Shown here: positions 7,195 to 15,368 of the stretch, one piece after another | Numbering within the stretch: the first letter of the stretch is position 1 | How the letters are laid out: every line of letters starts with the position of its first letter | Source of the DNA: G020350405 sp964513655 | GTDB lineage: Bacteria > Planctomycetota > Phycisphaerae > Sedimentisphaerales > Anaerobacaceae | Assembly (NCBI GenBank): GCA_964513655.1 | Contig: CAZENQ010000052.1 | Span: 1-20,629 of the forward strand | Reading direction: 5' to 3' | Length of the DNA: 20,629 nt | Program-made: the position numbers and the translations under genes | Notes under the pieces: model-generated | Seen by the model: only the letters and a program-made list of their open reading frames with translations | Database searches by the model: none | Told to the model about the DNA's origin: nothing

Positions 7195-8172
7195 GTGCAA
7201 TTCGACCTTGACTACGCACGGAAGGTAATCACAGCCGAAGCGGAGGCGATAGTTTCTGTTACGCCGATTGTCGATGCGTCTTTTGCCAAGGCTGCCGGGA
7301 TGCTCTATAACTGCTCCGGCTCCTGTATAGTGAGCGGCATCGGAAAAGCGGGCATCATCGGACAAAAGATAAGCGCAACTATGGCTTCAACCGGCACCCC
7401 GAGCCATTTCCTCCATCCTGCTGAAGCCGTTCACGGCGACCTCGGAAGGCTGCGCAAAGTTGATATTGTGATTGTCCTAAGTTACGGCGGAGAAACGGAT
7501 GAGATTATTCGCCTGATAAACCTGGTCAAGCAGCTCCAGATTAAACTGATAGCAATAACAGGCGACAGCGAATCGACTCTGAGCAAGTATGCCGACGTCG
7601 TTCTTTGTATGGGACAAATGAGTGAGGCTTGTCCGCTTGGTGTTGCTCCCAGTGTTTCTACCGCTTGTATGCTGGCTATCGGTGATGCGCTTGCTTTTAC
7701 CGTTATGAAGGCACGTAATTTCAGCGTCGAAGATTATGCACGCTTCCATCCCGGCGGTTCGCTTGGTGCAAAGTTGATGACGGTTGAGCAGTCGATGATG
7801 TTCAGGCCGGGTGAAAAATTACCCATCACAAAAGTCAAGGATACAATCGGAGAATTACTTGAAAAAAACAGAGACGTAAAACGACACGGAGCTGTAATGG
7901 TCGTCGATGAAGATGGCAAATTAGCAGGAATAGTTACTGATGCCGACCTTCGACGTTTGATGACACAGCACGGACAGCAGGCTTTTAAGTTAAAAGCAGC
8001 TGACATTATGACTGCCGATTGCAAAAAAATAAGGGTGGATGCTCTCGCCGCGGAGGCAACAGCCATCTTCCACAAATATAGAATTGATGACCTGCCCGTT
8101 GTTGATGCCGATAACAAGCCGGTCGGCCTAATCGACGTACAGGATATTGTAACAATAAAAGTTGTCGGCTGA
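7195..8172 (+). CDS. kdsD: D-arabinose 5-phosphate isomerase (KpsF/GutQ/KdsD family)
   Basis: 325 residues. The enzyme converts ribulose 5-phosphate to arabinose 5-phosphate, the first step of KDO synthesis, in the cytoplasm. The GTG start at 7195 has AGGAG (7181-7185) 9 bases upstream. The SIS sugar-phosphate domain shows SGIGKAG (47-53), then STGTPSHFLHPAEAVHGDLG with the conserved His and Asp, and LSYGGETDEI in place of the more usual SxSGE-type segment. A pair of CBS domains follows (about 203-325: VMVVDEDGKLAGIVTDADLR and LPVVDADNKPVGLIDVQDI). Domain order and length match the E. coli KdsD type. The KdsC gene lies 204 bases downstream, supporting a KDO role over a sugar-alcohol (GutQ) role. 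Adenine-nucleotide or metabolite sensing by the CBS pair is possible. Confidence 0.95.
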   Translation: MQFDLDYARKVITAEAEAIVSVTPIVDASFAKAAGMLYNCSGSCIVSGIGKAGIIGQKISATMASTGTPSHFLHPAEAVHGDLGRLRKVDIVIVLSYGGETDEIIRLINLVKQLQIKLIAITGDSESTLSKYADVVLCMGQMSEACPLGVAPSVSTACMLAIGDALAFTVMKARNFSVEDYARFHPGGSLGAKLMTVEQSMMFRPGEKLPITKVKDTIGELLEKNRDVKRHGAVMVVDEDGKLAGIVTDADLRRLMTQHGQQAFKLKAADIMTADCKKIRVDALAAEATAIFHKYRIDDLPVVDADNKPVGLIDVQDIVTIKVVG

Positions 8173-8214
8173 GACAGAATGAAGGATTCAAAAAGCAAAA
8201 TACAGAATGGAGAT

Positions 8215-8253
8215 GTCATTGCGAGCCCGAACCAAGCCGGCGCTGGCAATCTC
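8215..8253. repeat. Dispersed palindromic (REP-like) repeat, copy 2
   Basis: GTCATTGCGAG (8215-8225) opens the element and GGCAATCTC (8245-8253) closes it, with the same ends as copy 1 at 5038 and a shorter, different middle (CCGAACCAAGCCGGCGC). It lies in the kdsD-kdsC spacer. Confidence 0.65.
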
Positions 8254-8267
8254 TGACTTGTGGCTGC

Positions 8268-8310
8268 GTGGCGGCCTCAAGCGCAGCTTGGGGATGGCTC
8301 CGCTCGATTA
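8268..8310. repeat. Second dispersed repeat family, short copy
   Basis: GTGGCGGCCTCAAGCG followed by CAGCTTGGGGATGGCTCC. The two ends match the ends of the long fold-back element at 19224-19305 (GTGGCAGCCTCAAGCG ... GAGCTTGGGGATGCCTC), but the internal stem-loop is missing. It begins 14 bases after the REP-like copy. An upstream GTG (8260) makes this repeat look like coding sequence in frame with kdsC; I take that to be accidental. Confidence 0.6.
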
Positions 8311-8376
8311 TCTAAAAAGTTATTCCGGGTAGCTTGGTATCGAGCAACGAGTATCAAGAATCGAGTTAATATTACT

Positions 8377-8904
8377 ATGCCGAATCTCGCGGACATACAA
8401 ATACTGGTAATGGACGTTGACGGTGTTTTGACGGATGGAACACTTGTAATTAATGCAGACGGCAGCGAAAGCAAAGGCTTCAATTCGCTGGACGGCCACG
8501 GAATCCGAATGTGGCAAAGGGGCGGCTTGAAAGTCGCTTTTTTGAGCGGCAGAGATTCTGGGCCGACAAAGCACCGGGCCAAGCAGCTCGATGTGGACCA
8601 TTGTATCCAGGATTGTCATAATAAACTGCCCGCTCTTAAAGAGCTTGCTGAGAAGCTGGGACTTACGGCAGAAGCAATCGCCTACATTGGTGATGATTTG
8701 CCGGATTTGCCGTCAATTCGATACGCCGGGTTTGGCGTAGCTGTTGCCAATGCGGTTGATGAAGTCAAGCGATATGCCGATTATGTAACTACTCGCACCG
8801 GCGGCAGCGGCGCTGTCCGGGAGGTAATAGAATACATTCTGAAAAGTACCGGCAAATGGCGGGAGCTTATGAACAAATACTTACCACCTTCCCCAACACC
8901 ATAA
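8377..8904 (+). CDS. kdsC: KDO 8-phosphate phosphatase, KdsC-type HAD hydrolase
   Basis: 175 residues from ATG at 8377, the usual length of the KdsC family. It removes phosphate from KDO 8-phosphate, the step after KDO-8-P synthase. The motifs are MDVDGVLTDG with catalytic Asp13 and Asp15, FLSGRDS (motif II), a conserved KHRA/KLPALKELAEKLG region, and YIGDDLPDLP with Asp106 and Asp107. The C-terminal TTRTGGSGAVREVIEYIL tail, including the GGxGAVRE element, is typical of the tetrameric KdsC group. A longer frame begins at GTG 8260, but its first 39 codons run through a dispersed repeat, so I reject it. The upstream kdsD gene and the downstream LPS-transport-like gene fit one KDO/LPS unit. The ribosome site is weak. 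Confidence 0.93.
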   Translation: MPNLADIQILVMDVDGVLTDGTLVINADGSESKGFNSLDGHGIRMWQRGGLKVAFLSGRDSGPTKHRAKQLDVDHCIQDCHNKLPALKELAEKLGLTAEAIAYIGDDLPDLPSIRYAGFGVAVANAVDEVKRYADYVTTRTGGSGAVREVIEYILKSTGKWRELMNKYLPPSPTP

Positions 8905-8942
8905 AGGACGTTTGGGGTCTTTGATAACGAAATGAGGTTGTT

Positions 8943-11147
8943 ATGGATAACTCACGAAAATTCCGTTTATGTCTTATTTCGCTGGGAGTACTCCTTGCCG
9001 TATATCTGCTCTACAGCCGCATAAGCAAAACGCCTCGCATTAAGATTGATAGAGAACCGGAAAGCCTTATTATCGACAGCAATGCTACTAACGCTGACCG
9101 TAAGGTGGGTATGATTGGCGACGTTGGCGTTGGTAAGGTTCAAGTTGCTGAATTCATAACTCGTAACAAAAAAACCAGAGAAGTGGAAAACGTATTTGGG
9201 TTTGAAAAACTTCTCCACCAAACAAGAAACGAATGGGATATTGAAAAGCCGTATATGAACGTTTTTCGCCGCGATTTGGGATGTTACGTTACGGCTGTCA
9301 GAGGCAGGACCACCATTGAAACCGTTGCCGGAAGGCCCAGCCCGAAGGATGCCGAATTCACCGGAAATGTAGTTGTCCGCATTGTCCCTGAGCCTTCGAG
9401 CGACATTAAAGAAAGCTTTATATATCTTGATGATATTACTTTTATCAGCGACAAATCACACTTTTCGACACCTGGGCCGGTCAAATACGTTTCACAGGAT
9501 GCTCAAATGCTCGGCACCGGCCTCGAACTCATCTATAATGACCAGTTGGAGCGACTTGAATTTCTTAAAATAGCTCATCTGGAGAGTATGCGTCTGAAGA
9601 GCACCCAGCCCGCTTCGTCTTCGACAGCAACCGCGGAAACCGGCAGACCAGCCGACGCCAACAGTCAAATGCAGACAGAACAACCGGACAAGCCTGTAGC
9701 CATTGATGAACCTCCAGAAGTTGAAATCTCACCCGACGCCAATACTCACGCGCCCGGGAAAAAAGAAGGTGAGTGTTACAGATGTGTATTCAATAAGAAT
9801 GTTCTCATATACAGCCCCGAGCGGTTGATTTTTGCTGATGAGCAGCTTACCATTAACAATATCTTCCGGCCAAAAGAATCAGGCCCCCAATCCGATAAAG
9901 CTGACCCCAACGGTGCTGACCAGGTAAAAAAAACTACCGTAGAGAACGCCGACAATGTGAAAAAAGAATTGGAACCAGACTCAGCAAGCTCTACAAACTC
10001 GGTGGTAAAAGCAGAGCAGGAGCCTAACGATATTGTTGTTACCTGTGACAACGGCTTTGTTGTTACTCCGATGGACGTTAACGAACCCAATACAGGTCCT
10101 GTTCCGAGCAATATCGGCCGGCCGGTTGGTGCTGCCGCCGAGAGACTCAAAAAACTCAAGGAAGAGGGGGAAGGGAACCGCACAACACTCGTTGCTTACA
10201 AAATCGACTATTGCGCCGCTACCAGCGATACCGTTGCCTCCGGCCCGTCGGAGCTTACATTTTATATACCCGACCCGATGAATGCCGAAGCTAATCATAT
10301 TATCGTTCCCGTCACAATAACCGCCCGCGACAAGGCCAGGTTTCTACCGACGTTAAATCAGGCTGTCTTCGAAGGCGATTGTGTATGTACAATGCTGCGA
10401 GAGGACCCTAACAGCCGGCATAAGTACACGCTTTCGGCGCCGCTGATTACGGTGGATTTAACCGTCGATAAATCTCAACCGCTGGCTGCTTCGGTTGCTA
10501 ATATTGAACATCTCACTGCCGCCGGAGGGACGGCAAGGCTCGCAATCCTCAAAACTGCAAAGGAAAAACTATTAGGCGGCATCGAGCTAAAATGCAGTAG
10601 AATTGATTATGATACCGGGCAGCAGTTATTTTTAGCCACCGGGCCGGGCGTAATAAAGGTGGATAATTCAAAGATTTCAGACCCCAATGCAGGAGCAGGC
10701 AGATTTAGCTTGCGCCGCCAATGCTATGCCATCGTGCAGAACTTTGACACCTTGAAGTATTTTTTAGAGACCAATCAAATCATTGCTGAGGCCGAAAGCG
10801 GGAGAGTCGTTATTGACTACTTTCCTGTTGTTGATGGAAAGTACGGCCAAATTGTTACAGCTAAGGCGAACCATATAGAGGCTTTTCTTTACGAAAGCGC
10901 TGCTGGCCAAACCGAGCTTTCCACCCTTCATGCCATGGGCGGTGTTGCTTACGAAGAAGAGGATATTGAGTTTGAAGGCAGCGAATTATTCTACGATGCA
11001 AAGGAGTCTAAAGTTGACGTTCAGGGCGACGAGTTTCAGCCGTGCTATTTCAACGGTGTTCTTGTTGATGCAATTGAGTATGACTTAAATACCGGCAAAG
11101 TAAAAGCCAACATCGTTGGCCCCGGAGCATTACAAATGAAAAGATAG
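8943..11147 (+). CDS. Large LptC/LptA(OstA)-like membrane-anchored periplasmic protein
   Basis: 734 residues. ATG at 8943 has GAGG five bases upstream. One N-terminal membrane helix (about 8-25) anchors the protein, with the rest outside the membrane. Residues about 80-225 look like an LptC/OstA beta-strand-rich domain (FTGNVVVRIV, LGTGLELIYNDQLERLEFL). Two Pro/Ser/Asp-rich linkers (about 225-272 and 310-345) flank a second strand-rich piece starting with Cys278-x2-Cys281. The C-terminal third (about 585-734) repeats OstA-like wording: IVTAKANHIEAFLYE, VAYEEEDIEFEGSELFYDAK, VDVQGDEFQPCYFNG and a final PGALQM. LptC of E. coli is only 191 residues and LptA 185, so this may join both roles in one chain. 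The adjacent KDO genes support an LPS-transport role, which remains inference. No LptB-type ATPase follows; the next gene is convergent. Confidence 0.7.
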   Translation: MDNSRKFRLCLISLGVLLAVYLLYSRISKTPRIKIDREPESLIIDSNATNADRKVGMIGDVGVGKVQVAEFITRNKKTREVENVFGFEKLLHQTRNEWDIEKPYMNVFRRDLGCYVTAVRGRTTIETVAGRPSPKDAEFTGNVVVRIVPEPSSDIKESFIYLDDITFISDKSHFSTPGPVKYVSQDAQMLGTGLELIYNDQLERLEFLKIAHLESMRLKSTQPASSSTATAETGRPADANSQMQTEQPDKPVAIDEPPEVEISPDANTHAPGKKEGECYRCVFNKNVLIYSPERLIFADEQLTINNIFRPKESGPQSDKADPNGADQVKKTTVENADNVKKELEPDSASSTNSVVKAEQEPNDIVVTCDNGFVVTPMDVNEPNTGPVPSNIGRPVGAAAERLKKLKEEGEGNRTTLVAYKIDYCAATSDTVASGPSELTFYIPDPMNAEANHIIVPVTITARDKARFLPTLNQAVFEGDCVCTMLREDPNSRHKYTLSAPLITVDLTVDKSQPLAASVANIEHLTAAGGTARLAILKTAKEKLLGGIELKCSRIDYDTGQQLFLATGPGVIKVDNSKISDPNAGAGRFSLRRQCYAIVQNFDTLKYFLETNQIIAEAESGRVVIDYFPVVDGKYGQIVTAKANHIEAFLYESAAGQTELSTLHAMGGVAYEEEDIEFEGSELFYDAKESKVDVQGDEFQPCYFNGVLVDAIEYDLNTGKVKANIVGPGALQMKR

Positions 11148-11168
11148 CTGAGCTGTGTGAAAAGATGG

Positions 11169-11849
11169 TCAAGCGCAAAGCTCTTGCAAATCCCTTATGC
11201 TCAGCTCGCTCAGTCGCGTAATGATTTTTTCAGCCGTAGCCAACTGCTCGGCCTCGTAGGTATTTGTTATCGCGACGGTGTGCATTCCCGCTGCATTGCC
11301 GGCCTCAAGGCCCCAGTGTGAATCTTCTATCACAACGCATTCGCTGGGAAGGATTGGCTCTTCGAGATTGTTGTTGAGTCTGTGCAGCGCAAGCAGGAAT
11401 CCTACCGGGCTCGGCTTGCCTTGTCTTACCTGCTCCCCGGAGACTATCACTTCAAAATATGGACGCAGGTTGGCCTGTTGTAATATGAGTTCGATCTCTG
11501 ACGTTACTGCCCCGGAGCATATCGCCATCGGAACTTCGTTTTCCCTGAGCATTTCCAGAAAATCCACAACACCTTCGATTATCGTTGCTTCGGTTCGTGC
11601 CAGACCTTTGAAGATTTCGTTTTTTTGTTGTATGAGATTGTGGATTTGCTCCTCGTCGGATTTGAGCCGGCCCGTATCGACAAGCATTTTGAAGCAGTCA
11701 AAGTCGTTGAAGCCCAGATATTCTTTGTAGTAGTCCTCTGTTGCTATCTCGATATAATACGGCGCTAACACCTGATTAAAGGCACGAAGGTGCAGAATCT
11801 CCGAATCTGTTATCACGCCATCGAAATCGAATATAACCGCTCGAAACAT
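11169..11849 (-). CDS. HAD-superfamily hydrolase, beta-phosphoglucomutase/phosphatase-like
   Basis: 226 residues with a strong ribosome site (AAGGAGG, five bases before ATG 11849). HAD motif I is FDFDGVITDSE with nucleophile Asp8 and acid/base Asp10, followed by a helical cap domain (about 15-90). Motif II is ICSGAV, the motif III region is RQGKPSPVGF, and motif IV is VVIEDSHWGLEAGNAAGM. The order and the C1-type cap match the beta-phosphoglucomutase / phosphoglycolate phosphatase-like branch. The substrate cannot be told from sequence. The gene starts 10 bases after the acyl-CoA dehydrogenase stop codon and is the last gene of the ETF run, so it is probably cotranscribed; a housekeeping phosphate-removal role is one guess. 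Its 3' end faces the LptC/LptA-like gene across 21 bases, with no hairpin terminator seen. Confidence 0.9.
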   Translation of the reverse strand: MFRAVIFDFDGVITDSEILHLRAFNQVLAPYYIEIATEDYYKEYLGFNDFDCFKMLVDTGRLKSDEEQIHNLIQQKNEIFKGLARTEATIIEGVVDFLEMLRENEVPMAICSGAVTSEIELILQQANLRPYFEVIVSGEQVRQGKPSPVGFLLALHRLNNNLEEPILPSECVVIEDSHWGLEAGNAAGMHTVAITNTYEAEQLATAEKIITRLSELSIRDLQELCA

Positions 11850-11859
11850 AACCTCCTCC

Positions 11860-13680
11860 TTACTCAGTCGGCACAGGGCCTACCAAAGCTGCATAATCCG
11901 TAAATGTTGACTTATCACCCGTGCAAATCAACTTCTCCAGTGCCGCAATCTTAGCTGCATTCTTGGTAACGAACCTTCGGGCAATCATCGCCTTGCGCTG
12001 CTTCATCTGGACTGTTTCACCGTTGCCGGTCTGCCCATTTTCCGCGGCAGCGACCTCCATATCGACCTTTGTACTTGCCTGTCCACAGAATAGATATCCT
12101 GTAATCAAATCTATCGCAATATCGACCAGCGCTCTACCGTAAAGGTCCATATACTCGTTGCCGTTTTCTTTGATAAACGCAATCGCCTTTTTCAACTCTT
12201 CAGTACCTTCGGCCAGTTTCTCAAGCAAATCTTTCAACTCCGGCTCAAACTGCTCACCAGCCAGCTCTTCGATAATCTTCTCTGCTGTACCATTGCATAC
12301 ACCTCGAACTGCAGCAACAATCTGCAACTGGCTTGTCCCTTCGTAGATAGTTGTAATTCTGGCATCGCGGGCGTGCCGTTCGCTGGCGTAGTCACGCATA
12401 TAACCGCTGCCGCCAAGCACCTGAATCGAATCGTACGCGACCCTGTTGCACATCTCGCTGCAGTAATATTTGCTCATCGGCGTCAGCATCCCTGCACATC
12501 TTTTATATTTTCGCGAATCGTTCTTTAACTGTTTTGCCTCCGCTTTATCCCTGCTGTCATTCCCGCGCAAGCGGGAATCAGCTTCGAGCCGTCTTGTGCA
12601 TCCAGCGTACAAATCCACAATCCGCGACGTTTCATACAAAAGCGCGCGACCAGCCTCGATAGCGATCTTCATATCGATGAGCATATCGCGAACAGCCGGC
12701 AGCTTTTCGATTGCCACGCTGAATTGCTTCCTTGTGGCCGCGTAATCGCGGGCAACCCGGAAAGCCGCTTCCGCAATACCGACCGATTGCGCCGCAATCC
12801 CGATCCGCGCTCCATTCATCAGGCTCATTACGTAAGTTATTAGCCCGCGCTGGCGGTCGCCGATTATATCACACGGCGTATTATCGAAAAATATCTCGCA
12901 TGTTGGTGAGCCGTGGATACCGAGTTTATCTTCCAGCCGCCGAATATGCACTGTTGGCCCTCTGTTGCAGACGAACAGACTCAGTCCCCGGCCGTCGCTT
13001 ATCTCCGGCTCACTGCGGGCTAATACCAGCAGCACATTGCCGCATCCGTTGGTTATAAACCGCTTTACCCCGTGCAGAAACCACTTGCCGTCTTTATTTT
13101 CAAACGCCCGCAGCTTGACCGCCTGCAAATCGCTGCCGGCGTCAGGCTCAGTCAATACCATCGCACCGGTTACTTTGCCCGCAGAAAAATCGTATAGGTA
13201 TTTCTGTTTAATTGACTCCGTGCCAAATGCGTTGATTGTCTCGGCGATTCCCTGTAAGCCGAATATATTCATAAGTGCCGCATCCGCTCGCGAGACAATC
13301 TCTATAGCCATCGAGTAAATAACGTTTGGAAAATTCAAGCCGCCAAACCGGTGCGGCAGTGTAAAGCCCATTACTTCCGCCTGGGCAAGTTTCTCAAGGT
13401 TCTCCGCCATCCCCTTTGCATAGCTGACTGTTCCGTCGTCATTAAGAGTATTACCTTCGCGGTCAACATCTTCAGCTCGCGGAGCGATGAACTCACCGCT
13501 CAACTGCCCCAGAGAGGCCAGCACCATATCATAATTTCGTATCGCCTCGTCGGCATTTGCTGGCGCATAGTCGAATTCGCCTGCAAATTTGAAATCCTCT
13601 TCAGCCATCTCAGCCAGCTTACCCAACTCTATATGCCTGACCAGAAACTGCATATCATCATTATCTCTATAAAAATTCAC
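11860..13680 (-). CDS. Acyl-CoA dehydrogenase, long form, with an in-frame palindromic repeat
   Basis: 606 residues. It oxidises an acyl-CoA to the 2-enoyl-CoA with FAD and passes electrons to ETF. The GTG start at 13680 keeps NFYRDNDD, an opening common in this long subgroup. Seen in order: an N-terminal helical domain, GAMVLTEPDAGSDLQAV and FITNG (FAD/substrate contacts), TRKQFSVAIEKLPAVRDML, ISQVLGGSGYM-like IQVLGGSGYMRDY, and IYEGTSQLQ with the catalytic base Glu447. A C-terminal helical extension (about 460-606) makes it longer than the roughly 380-residue standard form. Residues about 367-378 (ADSRLRGNDSRD) are encoded by a palindromic repeat (12555-12582) lying in a variable linker before LTPMSKYY. 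Gene order places it downstream of etfB, etfA and a small unknown. The substrate chain length is not known. Confidence 0.94.
   Translation of the reverse strand: MNFYRDNDDMQFLVRHIELGKLAEMAEEDFKFAGEFDYAPANADEAIRNYDMVLASLGQLSGEFIAPRAEDVDREGNTLNDDGTVSYAKGMAENLEKLAQAEVMGFTLPHRFGGLNFPNVIYSMAIEIVSRADAALMNIFGLQGIAETINAFGTESIKQKYLYDFSAGKVTGAMVLTEPDAGSDLQAVKLRAFENKDGKWFLHGVKRFITNGCGNVLLVLARSEPEISDGRGLSLFVCNRGPTVHIRRLEDKLGIHGSPTCEIFFDNTPCDIIGDRQRGLITYVMSLMNGARIGIAAQSVGIAEAAFRVARDYAATRKQFSVAIEKLPAVRDMLIDMKIAIEAGRALLYETSRIVDLYAGCTRRLEADSRLRGNDSRDKAEAKQLKNDSRKYKRCAGMLTPMSKYYCSEMCNRVAYDSIQVLGGSGYMRDYASERHARDARITTIYEGTSQLQIVAAVRGVCNGTAEKIIEELAGEQFEPELKDLLEKLAEGTEELKKAIAFIKENGNEYMDLYGRALVDIAIDLITGYLFCGQASTKVDMEVAAAENGQTGNGETVQMKQRKAMIARRFVTKNAAKIAALEKLICTGDKSTFTDYAALVGPVPTE
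12555..12582. repeat. Palindromic repeat inserted in frame in the acyl-CoA dehydrogenase gene
   Basis: ATTCCCGC (12559-12566) and GCGGGAAT (12571-12578) form an 8-bp perfect stem with loop GCAA. The flanking TGTC...CAGC matches the common bacterial intergenic repeat of TCATTCCCGCGCAAGCGGGA type. It is read on the minus strand as ADSRLRGNDS without breaking the frame. The stem core is shared with the terminator hairpin at 979-1005. Confidence 0.75.
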
Positions 13681-13697
13681 CGGAAACTTCTCTCTCG

Positions 13698-14147
13698 TTA
13701 TAATTTATGTTTAATTTTATACAAGCGGAACTGACGCATAAGCTCATTTGCAAGCTTCATAGTTGAGTCATCGCCATCTGATTTCAATAGAATGACCGTC
13801 GGCCTGCCAGAAATAGCTATGTCTTCAATGACGCAGTGATTGCCGTCCTTATCATCGAACTCAGTTATGCCCCGGCTGGCCATAATCTTGCTGTCGTTGT
13901 CTTTCCAGGACCTGGCGCCTTGGTGAAATGAAGGTAAGCGTTTGCCACCGCCTTCCTGAACGATGCAATCACCTAATTCCCATGCCGTCCGGTGGAGGAT
14001 AGTCCCAAGTTGGCCCGACGATGCGGTCGTGGTAATAATCTCTGTGCCGTAGAAAGTGTACGTTGCCGGACGCGGATACAAAAAGTATGCAGTCGCCCCA
14101 CCGGAAATCAGCACAGCCAACAAAATGATAACTACTTTTTTCCCCAT
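13698..14147 (-). CDS. Small membrane-anchored protein of unknown function within the ETF run
   Basis: 149 residues from ATG at 14147. The longer TTG start (14162) overlaps GGGAG (14156-14160), which is instead the ribosome site, 8 bases from the ATG. An N-terminal hydrophobic helix (about residues 3-20, KKVVIILLAVLISGG) is followed by YFLYPRP, so this is a signal anchor or uncleaved signal with the rest probably exported. The body has a Tyr/Thr-rich strand start (TYTFYGTEIITTT), two Cys (in GDCIVQ and GNHCVI), and a charged C-terminal helix (ANELMRQFRLYKIKHK). I recognise no family. It sits between etfA (16 bases upstream beyond its ribosome site) and the acyl-CoA dehydrogenase gene (17 bases downstream), so it is likely cotranscribed. 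A role in electron transfer is only a guess. Confidence 0.7.
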   Translation of the reverse strand: MGKKVVIILLAVLISGGATAYFLYPRPATYTFYGTEIITTTASSGQLGTILHRTAWELGDCIVQEGGGKRLPSFHQGARSWKDNDSKIMASRGITEFDDKDGNHCVIEDIAISGRPTVILLKSDGDDSTMKLANELMRQFRLYKIKHKL

Positions 14148-14177
14148 TACTATTACTCCCAACCGATATCAGGCATC

Positions 14178-15206
14178 TCAGCTTTTTTCTTTAATTGCCT
14201 TTATCATCTTCGGAACGACTTCGTTTAGGTCGCCGACTATCTTATAATGTGCAGCCTGGAATATCGGCGCATCGGGGTCGTTATTGATTGCGACGATTTT
14301 TTGGCTCTGGCTCATCCCGGCTTGATGCTGAATCGCGCCGCTTATTCCCACGGCTATATACAGGCTCGGCCGGATGGTTGTCCCCGTCTGTCCGACCTGA
14401 TGGTCGTGGTCGATAAAGCCAAAGTCGACCGCCGCTCTGCTGGCTGCCGGTGCCCCGCCCAGACAGTTTGCCAGGTCCCAGATGAGCTTGAAGTTGTCTT
14501 TACTGCCCACGCCCGCTCCGCCGGCAACAACTATCCTTGCAGCCTTGAGGTTGAATTTCCTCGCCCGGTTGTGTTCCGCTAAAATCTCTAACGGTAAATC
14601 CTTTTGTGAAACCTCCGTTTTTTCCTCGATAATTTCGCCTGTCCGCTCAAAGTCTGGCTCCGGCATCGGCATCACACCTTCGCGCACCGTCGCCATTTGT
14701 GGCCAGCGGTCGTAATTGATAATGGTAGCGATTATATTTCCGCCGAAGGCTGGCCGTATCTGAAACATAAGGTTTTTATGTAGCTGTTTGTCACCTGCCG
14801 TCGTGTGGTCGCCGATTTGCAAATCTGTGCAGTCTGCCGTAAGCCCTGCCTTTGCTGCGCTTGCAATGCGGGGAGCAAGACCCCGCCCGGTGACAGTCGC
14901 CCCGTAAAGAACAATCTGCGGCTCATATTTGTGAATCAAATCGTAGATTACTTTCGCATAGCTGTTGGCCTGGTAAGCTCCCAGCAGTGGATTCTCAACC
15001 AGATATACCTTGTCGGCTCCATAGTGTATCAGCTTTGTTGCAAGGTCTTTGACGCTGTCCCCTAAAAGGATGGTGGCCAGCTTGACGCCTAATGTATCAG
15101 CCAATCGCCGGCCTTTGCTCATCAATTCAATCGGCGTATCTTCCAATTGCCCGTTATGCTGCTCGCCAAATACCCAAACCTCACCTTGCCTGTTTACATT
15201 TATCAT
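14178..15206 (-). CDS. etfA: Electron transfer flavoprotein, alpha subunit
   Basis: 342 residues. With EtfB it forms the FAD-binding heterodimer that takes electrons from acyl-CoA dehydrogenases. The N-terminal domain (about 5-200) starts VWVFGEQHNGQLEDTPIELM and includes VLYGATVTGRGLAPRIA. The C-terminal FAD-binding domain shows RIVVAGGAGVGSKDNF, VDFGFIDHDHQVGQTG, TIRPSLYIAVGISGAIQH and IVAINNDPDAPIF, the strongly conserved ETF-alpha signature. The gene follows etfB in the usual beta-alpha order after a 162-base spacer holding a REP-like repeat. Whether this ETF is electron-bifurcating (an added NAD-linked FAD in the beta subunit) cannot be settled by eye. Confidence 0.97.
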   Translation of the reverse strand: MINVNRQGEVWVFGEQHNGQLEDTPIELMSKGRRLADTLGVKLATILLGDSVKDLATKLIHYGADKVYLVENPLLGAYQANSYAKVIYDLIHKYEPQIVLYGATVTGRGLAPRIASAAKAGLTADCTDLQIGDHTTAGDKQLHKNLMFQIRPAFGGNIIATIINYDRWPQMATVREGVMPMPEPDFERTGEIIEEKTEVSQKDLPLEILAEHNRARKFNLKAARIVVAGGAGVGSKDNFKLIWDLANCLGGAPAASRAAVDFGFIDHDHQVGQTGTTIRPSLYIAVGISGAIQHQAGMSQSQKIVAINNDPDAPIFQAAHYKIVGDLNEVVPKMIKAIKEKS

Positions 15207-15368
15207 AACTCGTCTCTCGTATTGTGTATGTCGTATATCGCAGTAATAACGTCATTGCGAGGGAGCGAAGCGACCGAAGCAAACTCACTTCGATATTCAA
15301 TATTCCTTGTTCGATATTCGTATCTTGTATCAAGCATCAAGTATCCCACACGAGCATCGATAATCACG
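15207..15368. other. etfB-etfA spacer, repeat-bearing
   Basis: The 162-base gap is unusually long for two genes normally kept close. It holds the third REP-like copy (15251-15285) and TTCGATATTC / ATCAAGTATC short-period sequence (about 15290-15350). I see no terminator T run or coding frame. Confidence 0.5.
15251..15285. repeat. Dispersed palindromic (REP-like) repeat, copy 3, degraded
   Basis: GTCATTGCGAGGGAGCGAAG at 15251-15270, then CGACCGAAGCAA. The left end matches copies 1 and 2; the right end (GCAATCT in copy 1) is altered to GCAAACT. It sits in the etfB-etfA spacer. Confidence 0.6.

Noticed and set aside
8891..8917. CCCCAA...TTGGGG hairpin over the kdsC stop codon as a terminator
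   Set aside because: Six-bp stem with a 15-base loop and no T run; the next gene is co-directional 38 bases on.
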